NCBI GenBank assembly: GCA_937898415.1
Contig: CALDLA010000026.1
Coordinates: forward strand, 1 to 17,828
Direction of reading: 5' to 3'
Length of the DNA: 17,828 bases
Source of the DNA: an uncultured Prevotellaceae bacterium
GTDB lineage: Bacteria > Bacteroidota > Bacteroidia > Bacteroidales > Bacteroidaceae
Shown: piece by piece, positions 6,760 through 14,200 of the stretch
Numbering within the stretch: the stretch's first letter is position 1
Layout: the number at the start of each line of letters is the position of its first letter
Program-made: the position numbers and the translations under genes
Notes under the pieces: generated by a model
Databases searched by the model: none
What the model was told of the DNA's origin: nothing
The model's input: only the letters and a program-made list of their open reading frames with translations

Positions 6760-7379
6760 TCCATTCTTTCGTATTTGACTTCGTCTTCGTCCTTCGAGAC
6801 TCGGCCATTCTTGCGTCCCTGTGGTAGCAAGCGACCAAAGGTCGAGCGCATGCAAGCATGATGTCTCTCGCTGCTCTGTCCGGTCATTTCCTCACCCTCT
6901 TTGTCATACTGTTTGCGCTTGCCAACGGGAGGCTCAGTCAAGGTGATGCGAACTACTGCTGTACGGTCAAGACTGCGGGTAATGGCATCATCGAAAGCAT
7001 CCATGTGGTGAGAAAGGAAACGCTGGCAGATAGTTCTCAATGCTGCAATTTTCTCTTCGCGGTCTGTCACTATCACAGCCTTACCAACGGCCGTTGCCGA
7101 TTTGTATTGTAGCGTAAAGCTCCCGTCTTTCGGCCCAACTGTGGGCGCACATTTGCTAACAGCCGACAGGAATACCGTCGGACAATGTGCTATGCAGTCC
7201 AACTTGTCGCCCCTCAAAGCACAATGGAAATAGAAGGTTTTCTCGTCTGTGCGTGCCAATGACAAGGGCAATCCGTAAGGTGTCCCATCGGGGCGCATCA
7301 TGCTTACTGTCACGTATGGAGCCTTATCCAATACCTCCAAAGCGAAGGCGGCATCCATCTCTCTACTTGTTTTTCTCAT
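6756..7379 (-). CDS. NimA-like pyridoxamine 5'-phosphate oxidase-family flavoprotein
   Basis: The 207-aa product matches the Pyridox_ox_2 (PF12900) split-barrel family that includes NimA nitroimidazole reductases. It shows MRKTSREM at the start, PYVTVSMMRPDGTPYGLPLSLA (20-42 region) and FYFHCALRGDKLD (49-61), the usual flavin-binding strand and loop. Family members usually end near residue 160-165. Here a basic tail of about 42 residues follows (from TGQSSERHHA), and it is encoded by double-hairpin repeat C, so it probably is an acquired extension. It starts five bases after the broken ResB/CcsA gene ends and overlaps the MBL start. The likely role is flavin-dependent reduction of an unknown small molecule. 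Antibiotic resistance should not be assumed. Confidence 0.85.
   Translation of the reverse strand: MRKTSREMDAAFALEVLDKAPYVTVSMMRPDGTPYGLPLSLARTDEKTFYFHCALRGDKLDCIAHCPTVFLSAVSKCAPTVGPKDGSFTLQYKSATAVGKAVIVTDREEKIAALRTICQRFLSHHMDAFDDAITRSLDRTAVVRITLTEPPVGKRKQYDKEGEEMTGQSSERHHACMRSTFGRLLPQGRKNGRVSKDEDEVKYERME
6807..6849 (-). repeat. double-hairpin repeat, copy C
   Basis: Read on the minus strand, stem 1 is CGACC/GGTCG around TTT (6832-6844) and stem 2 is CTTGC/GCAAG (6810-6831) around a longer loop of about 12 bases. AATG follows. The flavoprotein reads through it as MRSTFGRLLPQGRKNG. Confidence 0.65.
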
Positions 7380-7384
7380 AGTTG

Positions 7385-8250
7385 TTATTCGCTTAAGCTA
7401 TAGGTGTGTACGCTCGAACCTTGGACTGATGGCAGGTAGTTAATGCCCAACCAACACATTTGCAGGAGGACGAAGGAGCAGATGAGCATTCCAAGGGCCA
7501 GACGTTCGCGATGGCGAGGTAGTTGGCGGTAGTGGATATAGACGAGATAGGCAAGCCAGGTGATGGCTGCCCACGTTTCCTTTGGGTCCCAAGACCAGTA
7601 GTGGCCCCAGGCTTCCTTGGCCCAAAGTGCTCCGAAAAGCATGCGATGGTGAGGAAGGCAAGGCTGACATAGACGAGGTCGTCTGCTAATTTCCACCAAG
7701 CAATGACAACAGCCACACCAAGTAGGGTGTATGCGAAGATATTTAAGCGTTGCATATCGGCATTGCCTAATGTGGCCGTGGTAAGGGCGATGAAGAGGCC
7801 CAAGTGATTCAGCATGAAAGGGATGTCGCGCTTCATTGACCCCTGACCTCTGAATATTTCACGTAATCTACGGTGGATGGTAAGTCCGAGAATCACCGCG
7901 ATATACACATATATGAGCACTAACGGCCAAAATGATAGCATATTGTTAATCCACGTGCTATTAACTTGCTGGTGCGTTACTCCCATGATAATGGTCAGCA
8001 CCACAGCATATACCATAGCCGGGATGGCTGCCTGATACGTCGTCATCCATTGGAAGGCATATACTTTTTTACGCAAGTACACCATCACTGTTAACAATAC
8101 AAAGAATCTTGCCAGCACAATGCCGTTGGCAGGCCACGCAAACGCCTCCCACACCACAGGGCCGACGCTCAGTTCCAGCATCAGCCCTGCAAAGATAAGG
8201 CCTCCTCCAATGAGGAAGCCTTCCTTAAATGTCCAGGGTTTAGTCCACAT
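7385..8250 (-). pseudogene. ResB/CcsA cytochrome c maturation gene, internally deleted and frameshifted
   Basis: The first 170 codons (MWTKPWTFKEGF to NADMQRLN) look like the N-terminal membrane half of Bacteroidales ResB-type proteins. From codon 171 (IFAYTLLG) the sequence looks like the last third of CcsA, so the ResB C-terminus and the CcsA N-terminus are missing. The join is near 7740. One base is then missing near 7643-7645: the frame ends in TIACFSEHFG, whereas the other frame gives MLFGALWAKEAWGHYWSWDP, the haem-handling WWD motif, and runs on to SSVHTYSLSE at 7385. Even with the base restored, the product would be about 288 aa, far below the roughly 690 aa of the two parents, and the His before the WWD domain would be lost. 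The start overlaps the nrfA stop (TGATG). The intact pair covalently attaches haem to NrfH and NrfA. Confidence 0.8.
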
Positions 8251-9809
8251 CAGATTTCGATGAACTTACCGTTCTTCTTGGCTTCCTCAATCCACTTCGG
8301 CTCGATTTCCTGCAGGAACTTCTGCTTGTTATCATTCAGCTTCTGCATGTCGAGTCCGATGGCAGCCTGAGCCTTTGCCTTTGTAGAGTAGTCAGGCACC
8401 GGGATGGCATCGTTATGACCATACTTGGCAGCTACGCGGGCAATGAGCAGACGGGCCTGCTGAGCATAATCGACGGAGTGAGAGAGCAGACGGGTAACCT
8501 CCTGCGGTGCATGGAAGGTAGCACCGTGCGAAGCGATGGCATAGTCCCAACGCCACTGGCTCTTGCGCAGCAGGGCCTGGATGGGCGCCATCTCGGCCTC
8601 GGTAGCACCCTTGTCGATGATGAACTTAGCCTCGAAGTGGGCACGGGCCAGCTCTTGCTCGGCACGGTTGCGCACCTCGTTGCACTTCTCCTGACGGTCA
8701 TAGACGTTCTGGCGCAGCACCTCGGCATCCTGACGGTGACAGGTCTGACAAGTGCGGTCGATCTTGGCCAGGGGCGACTGAATCTGGTGGTCGCTGAACT
8801 TCACCCCACCCTCCTGCTTATACGGCATGTGGCAGTCGGCACACGACACACCGCGCTGGGCGTGGATGCCGTGCTGCGACATCTCCCAACCCGGATGCTG
8901 AGCCTTCAGGATCTTGGTCTTCGACAGCGGATGGATATAGTCGTAGAAACCGATCTCATCGTAGTATTCCTCGGCAGCCTCGCAGGTCAGACCCTTGTCA
9001 TGCGGGAATACCAGATAGTTGGCCTTGCCGGGATTCTTCTCATCGTTAGGTTTGATGAAGTAGTACTCCACATGGCACTGGGCGCACACCAGCGAGCGCA
9101 TCTCCTGATGGGTGGCATTCTTCACATCCAGACCGCGACGGGCAAAAGCCTCATAGAGGGCAGGACGGGCAGGGCGCAGATCCATCGTGCGGGCATCGTG
9201 ACAGTCGCTGCAGCCGATGGTATTCACCTCCTCGGCACCCAGCTCGCTCCACTTCTTGGCGTAGAAGTTGGCGGGGTCGAACTGATCCTTACCATTACCC
9301 AGTTCGCGCATCATGCGAGGCACATCGGGGCCCTTACACGTCCAACACGTGGCGGGCTGCATATCGACAGCGATAGAGTCGCATCCATCGGCAGTTTTCA
9401 CTGTAATGCCTGGGTTACCTGTACGCAGAATCTTGCGCATATCCTCCAGGGCGTGCTTATGGCCACGAGGGGTGTTATAGTGGCGCGAGAAGGCGTAGCC
9501 AGCCCACAGCACCACCATCTCAGGACGCTGCTCGAGCACATCTACCTCCTGCGACGAGTTGTACTTCGACTTAAACGTGGTGTCCTCCGTCATCGCCCAA
9601 GTCTTATACTCGCGGGGATAGTCGGCCTTGAACTTCTCGTTCTGAGCGATGATTTCGTCCTCAAACACAGTACGCTTGTTGTTAAACACACTGGCCACCT
9701 CGGCCCTGCGCTCCATCAGCGATGAAACGAGCAGTCCCAACAAGAACACTACTACCATTGAGCCTCCAAACAGAAGCCAACCTTGCCATTTCTTTAATGT
9801 CTTTGCCAT
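8250..9809 (-). CDS. nrfA: cytochrome c nitrite reductase catalytic subunit (ammonia-forming)
   Basis: The 519-aa protein would reduce nitrite to ammonium with six electrons in the periplasm. An N-terminal membrane segment (about 10-31) anchors or exports it. Five haem sites are visible: the active-site lysine type CWTCK (155-159), then CSDCH (200-204), CAQCH (242-246), CADCH (323-327) and CQTCH (354-358). SQHGIHAQRG (311-320) supplies conserved active-site and haem-ligand histidines. The CXXCK site identifies NrfA rather than a general multihaem cytochrome. It lies 21 bases after nrfH, its membrane partner, and before the ResB/CcsA gene needed to mature it. The gene itself is intact. Activity depends on whether another haem lyase exists in the genome. 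Confidence 0.97.
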   Translation of the reverse strand: MAKTLKKWQGWLLFGGSMVVVFLLGLLVSSLMERRAEVASVFNNKRTVFEDEIIAQNEKFKADYPREYKTWAMTEDTTFKSKYNSSQEVDVLEQRPEMVVLWAGYAFSRHYNTPRGHKHALEDMRKILRTGNPGITVKTADGCDSIAVDMQPATCWTCKGPDVPRMMRELGNGKDQFDPANFYAKKWSELGAEEVNTIGCSDCHDARTMDLRPARPALYEAFARRGLDVKNATHQEMRSLVCAQCHVEYYFIKPNDEKNPGKANYLVFPHDKGLTCEAAEEYYDEIGFYDYIHPLSKTKILKAQHPGWEMSQHGIHAQRGVSCADCHMPYKQEGGVKFSDHQIQSPLAKIDRTCQTCHRQDAEVLRQNVYDRQEKCNEVRNRAEQELARAHFEAKFIIDKGATEAEMAPIQALLRKSQWRWDYAIASHGATFHAPQEVTRLLSHSVDYAQQARLLIARVAAKYGHNDAIPVPDYSTKAKAQAAIGLDMQKLNDNKQKFLQEIEPKWIEEAKKNGKFIEI

Positions 9810-9830
9810 AATATTTCGTTTTTTACTTTT

Positions 9831-10466
9831 TTACCTTTTTACTTTTCCTTGCAGCCACTCAGGAACGGGAGATGGTGGCAGTGGCGTTACGCCCTCGGCT
9901 CCAGGTGTTGCCATCAGCGAGTTCATACCGCCGTGGGGCACATTACGGTGACAGTCCCAACATACCTTGCCGCCCTGAGCCTGCTGCTGCATATAGCCCA
10001 TGCGGCCTGTCTTCACAAACTCTGTGTTTAGCTGCGTGTGGCAGCGGATACAATTGTCCATCACCACCTGACCCGTCAGCGTCTCTGCCATCGGAGCCTG
10101 ACGCTCTGAGTGCATCACGAAATACGCCGTGTGCTTCAGACCGTCCATCGCCTTGAAACCATACTTCAAGGCTAAGTTCTGATGCGGCACGTGGCAGTCG
10201 TTACAGGTGGCACCGTTCGACTGATTGTCGATACGTCCGTGCGACGAGTGGCTCCACGTAGCATAGTAAGGTGTCATGATGTGGCAGTTGACGCAGGCCG
10301 AAGGGTCATCACCTATAAAATAGGTATGCGCCCTGAGCAGATACATAAATAGTCCGCCGAGGCCGCATACGACACCCGCCATCACCAGCAAACCCACCTT
10401 CTGCCTATAGGAAAAAAGTCCTGTCAGCTTACGAATTGCCACTTTCGTTTTTTCAACAACATTCAT
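9831..10466 (-). CDS. nrfH: NrfH membrane-bound tetrahaem quinol dehydrogenase
   Basis: NrfH takes electrons from menaquinol and passes them to NrfA. The start is the ATG at 10466, 15 bases or so after the predicted transcript start; an upstream Met at 10523 lies across the promoter. The 211-aa product has one membrane helix (about 24-44) and four CxxCH haem sites: CVNCH (58-62), CNDCH (88-92), CIRCH (139-143) and CWDCH (169-173). The first is followed by I-Met, matching the His-x-Met arrangement whose Met ligates haem 1 in Desulfovibrio NrfH. It is the first gene of the nrf run and lies head-to-head with a Crp/Fnr regulator. Confidence 0.95.
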   Translation of the reverse strand: MNVVEKTKVAIRKLTGLFSYRQKVGLLVMAGVVCGLGGLFMYLLRAHTYFIGDDPSACVNCHIMTPYYATWSHSSHGRIDNQSNGATCNDCHVPHQNLALKYGFKAMDGLKHTAYFVMHSERQAPMAETLTGQVVMDNCIRCHTQLNTEFVKTGRMGYMQQQAQGGKVCWDCHRNVPHGGMNSLMATPGAEGVTPLPPSPVPEWLQGKVKR

Positions 10467-10484
10467 TTCTGTAGGTTTTAGTTT

Positions 10485-10493
10485 GCAAATATA
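10485..10493 (-). promoter_or_regulatory. -7 box for the nrf operon
   Basis: The minus strand reads TATATTTGC, matching TAnnTTTG, and lies 19 bases before the nrfH ATG. No TTTG box lies 19 bp upstream, which suggests the promoter needs an activator. Confidence 0.55.
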
Positions 10494-10553
10494 ATCATAA
10501 ATAGGGATAGAAACCGGTAACAAATGTGCCTCAACCGTGTAAAAGTTTGTTAA

Positions 10554-10571
10554 TATTAAGAATCCTTAATA
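10554..10571. promoter_or_regulatory. FNR-geometry operator (TTAAG-N4-CTTAA)
   Basis: TATTAAG and CTTAATA form a perfect 7-bp palindrome around AATC. The inner TTAAG-N4-CTTAA has the 5-4-5 layout of FNR sites (TTGAT-N4-ATCAA). Its centre at 10562.5 is about 41.5 bp before the predicted start at about 10604 of the Crp/Fnr gene, the class II activator position. The distance to the nrfH promoter is about 80 bp. Confidence 0.5.
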
Positions 10572-10591
10572 GTATTTCGCTCGAATTACAC

Positions 10592-10600
10592 TATCTTTGC
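10592..10600 (+). promoter_or_regulatory. -7 box for the Crp/Fnr gene
   Basis: TATCTTTGC matches TAnnTTTG, eight bases before the ATG at 10608, so the transcript is nearly leaderless. No -33 box is seen at 19-20 bp; the palindrome at 10554-10571 occupies that region. Confidence 0.55.
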
Positions 10601-10607
10601 ATCAATT

Positions 10608-11273
10608 ATGGATATAGAGACGCTTGAAGGCATTCGCAAATGTCCGCTTTTTGAAGGACTTACCGATAACGAGGTCATTGATCTGATGCACGCCGTTCGT
10701 TATCGTGTGGTACGTTTATACAAAGGCGACTTTCTGTTTGTTGCCGGTGAGGATTGTCTTCATGCAAACATCTTGATAGATGGTGAGGTCGTCGCTTATC
10801 TTGAAGGCGCCTCCGACCGCTATATCCGTATGTCAACCTTTCATGCAGGCAACATGTTCGCCCCGGCATTCCTCTTTGCGCAAAACCGCAGGTATCCCGT
10901 AACGGTACAGGCGACGACAAACACGAAGGTGTTGCGAATTCTGTCGACAGACTTTGAGCGGTTGCTCGAACTTGATTCCCGGCTGTCTAAGAATTTCACG
11001 GTTATTCTTTCGAACCTGATTGCCGGACTTACCAAAAAGGTGGGAATGCTCCTGTTGAGTGTCCGCGACAAGATCATCTTCTTCCTGAAAGAGGAACAAC
11101 GCCGTCAGCAGTCCAACACGATTCAGCTTTCCATGTCGCGTCAGGAGCTGGCCGATCATTTCGGCATCCAGAAGTATTCCCTGCAGCGCGCCCTCAACGA
11201 GCTTCAGGAGAGCGGCGCCATCCGCATCGACGGCAAGACCATCGAAATTCTGAATGTCAAACCCATCCCTTGA
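10608..11273 (+). CDS. Crp/Fnr-family transcriptional regulator
   Basis: The 221-aa protein has an N-terminal cyclic-nucleotide-type beta barrel (about 10-120, beginning PLFEGLTDNEV), a dimer helix (about 122-160) and a winged helix-turn-helix (about 174-215) with recognition helix near IQKYSLQRALNELQ. The barrel lacks the cAMP-contacting pattern, and there is no FNR-type four-cysteine cluster (only Cys12 and Cys50), so the signal is neither cAMP nor a classic iron-sulphur cluster. Haem or NO sensing, as in HcpR of Porphyromonas, is a fair comparison. It faces away from nrfH across 141 bases and probably controls the nrf operon and itself. It ends 20 bases from the convergent beta-galactosidase. 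Confidence 0.88.
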   Translation: MDIETLEGIRKCPLFEGLTDNEVIDLMHAVRYRVVRLYKGDFLFVAGEDCLHANILIDGEVVAYLEGASDRYIRMSTFHAGNMFAPAFLFAQNRRYPVTVQATTNTKVLRILSTDFERLLELDSRLSKNFTVILSNLIAGLTKKVGMLLLSVRDKIIFFLKEEQRRQQSNTIQLSMSRQELADHFGIQKYSLQRALNELQESGAIRIDGKTIEILNVKPIP

Positions 11274-11293
11274 CTTATTTCAAATGTTTGCGG

Positions 11294-14200
11294 TCACTTT
11301 GATATTGGTTTTATACTCAGTCGACGCTCGTAGCGGGTGGGCTTGACCTGATAGCCAGGCAGGACATAGCAGGCCGTACAGCCTACGCCAGTGGTGTTGT
11401 AGTCGAGGTTCAGGGTGATGCCGTCCTGCTGCTGAAGCTGGTAGGTATAAACTGCCTTGGTCAGGTTGTCAGTGCTGTAGTGGTAGGCGTTGAAGTTGAA
11501 CGGCTCGTCCATCGCAAAGCGCAGTCCCTGGCCAGAGCCGTTGCTCATGTCGAGCCAGCGGTTGTCGCAGCGCAGACCGCAGTCCTGCGGAATGAGATAG
11601 GGCTCGAACATGTCGTCCACTTTTTTCTCGTAGATGCCGATGGCATAACCTGTCTTGCGGTCAGGATAGTTTTCCTCTGGGCCGCGACCATACCACTTCA
11701 CCTGCTGCATCTCGTCGCAGAGCGTCATGGTCAGTCCGATGCGTGGCAGTAGTGAAGGCATCGATCCCTCGGGCTCCAGAATATGATGGAGGGCGATGGT
11801 GCCGTCGCCGTTGATGCGGTACTCATAGACCTCTGAGAAACCCGAATAGCGTAAGCCCGTGATGTAGGCATCGAGCGATGTGTTAACAGGGGCACCAAAC
11901 TGGGAGAACCAGCGCACGTTGACATACACCTGTCCGTCGGCCTCGAAGGCCTGGCAAGAGATGGGTATGCGGGTGGTGGCGTTCAGGTTGTTGCTATAGA
12001 ACTCGTTGGCTATCTGCGCGCCGTTCCAAGCCTTGCGGTTGTTGTAGGCGATGTTCCACTGGTCCCAGCCATCGACCTCAAGTGCCAGCGGGGCGCGCCA
12101 CACATTCATTTGAAGTGGCGACTTGAGCAGTTCCTTACCAGCTTGCTTGATGCTGAATAGCTGGCCGTCGGGGGTGAATGAGTAGGAGAATCCGTCGCCG
12201 CTGACCACGATGGTGTCATTGCTATGGTTCAGCACAGCCTTTCCCAGGGTTTTGTCAGAAGGTACAGCCAACTGGCGCCAGGGGAGTTCCAACTGATCCC
12301 AGGCCATGACGTGACCCTTCTTCGCCCAGACCTCATCGTCCTTCAGGCTACTGGTTATCATGAGGCGGTATTCGCATCCAGGCTTGATGGCAGGGCGGCT
12401 GTAGGACAGGGTGACGACCTTCTTGGCCAACGGTGCGACATCAGGATTGAGCGTTCCCTGCTGCAGACAGACGCCGTCCTCATAAAGCTCCCATTTCATG
12501 TCGTAATAAGAGGTGTTGAGGAAGTGGTTCCTGTTCCATATCTCTACCGTGCCGTTATCTGCACTCAGCAAAGTGCATGAAATAGGCTGGGCCGATTTCT
12601 TCATCTGATAGATTTCCGGCTGGACGGTTCTGTCGGGCCATATCGTGCCGTAGGTGCGTGCGCCTATGCCGTAACTGAAATAGGTACCCTCCTGCTGCTC
12701 CTTCTCGAAATCCAGATTCAGCAACTTGCCCGATGCATCGGCAATGATGACATTGTCCATCAGTGCATCGCAAATATATACACGGGTGTCCTGTCCGTGG
12801 GTTTGCTCGTTGCGGCCTATGTTCACAGGGAAGGGAGCGTTGATGATGTTACCTTGAGCCTCCATCTGAGCCACCTGAGCGTTGTCGATGCTTACCGTCA
12901 TCTGCTTTCCGTCGTAGCGGGCTTCCACATGGTGCCACTTGTTCTCCCAGTCGCTGGGCAGCGGGGCAGACAGTTCGTACTTGTGGTTCGCCGCAGACCT
13001 TCTGCCAAAAGGACGGTTTTCGTTCTGTTCTCCCTCAGGAGCCTTGTCAGTGTTGGTATAGAACATCAGCTGTTCCTTACCCTTCTGCTCGATGCCGAAC
13101 TGCCACTCGCCCTTGGTGACGAACGAGCCGCAGGAACTGATGAGCTTGCGGGGACAGACGTCGAAACTGATGGTGATGTCGTTGCTAGTAATCTCCAAGC
13201 AGTCGTCACGATAGATTTCAACCCACTCGTCATGTCCGCTGAGGTCTATCACGTGATTCTTGCGATTGCGGGCATCAGTCACCAGTTTGGCGTTGCCCAT
13301 GATATGTGCCATCACGTCATGGCCCGATTTGTCGAAGAGCCTGCGGGCGGGCTGTGTAAGACCTGGCGACACGAAGTCCCAGACGGCACCGCCGATGCAA
13401 CGCTCGTGGGTATAGACGGCACGCCACATCTCGTCGAACATGCCACCGCTATTGCCAGCCACGGAAATATACTCATCCATGAACGATGGGCGCACGTCGC
13501 CATCGCCATGACGACCCACCCTGAGGTCGAGTGCCAGCGGCGTTGGATAGCGCGGCCCGATGATGTCCTCGGCAGGATGGCTGTAGGCATTGCCACCATA
13601 CATCCACCAGCGTGTGTGGTCGTATTTGCGGCCTTCGTCAATCACCTCGCCAATGTTGGGACCCTCGCCGCTCTCGTTGCCGGCACTCCAGAACAGCACC
13701 GCAGGCTGGTTGCGGTCGCGCAGCACCATGCGGCGCACACGCTCCCTATACATTGGTATGAAACGCTTGTCGCCTGAAACCCATTCTGTGGCATGTGCCT
13801 CTACGCCAGCCTCGTCAATGATATACAGTCCGTAGCGGGCGGCATACTCCAGATAGCGTGGCACGGGCGGATAGTGACTGGTTCGTACACCGTTGAAGCC
13901 AAACTGTTTCAGGATGGTCATATCCTTCTTGATGAGTTCGTCCGTGACAGCATGGCCATTGTCAGGATCTTGCATGTGCGAGCACTGCGCATTGACCTTC
14001 AGCGGCTTGCCGTTCAGATAGAAGACGTTGTCGCGCATTTCAGTCTCCTTGAAGCCAACATCTTGACGGGCATCCTCGGGTGTGCTTTCCGATAATCGTT
14101 TGCCAGTAGCGGCATCCACGAGATACATCTTGAGCTCATACAGATTTGGCGTCTCAGCCGTCCATTTCAAGGGGTTGGCAATATGCTTGCTCATGTTCAG

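Noticed and set aside
6760..6855. Longer N-terminus for the MBL hydrolase
   Set aside because: It overlaps the flavoprotein in another frame through repeat C and adds no MBL sequence; the ATGA overlap start is more likely.
8415..9725. A 436-codon plus-strand open frame opposite nrfA
   Set aside because: It is antisense to a complete five-haem NrfA; its composition is a shadow of nrfA codon use, with no domain or promoter.
12797..13777. A 326-codon plus-strand open frame opposite the beta-galactosidase
   Set aside because: It lies entirely inside the GH2 gene, including the catalytic region, and shows no recognisable domain.
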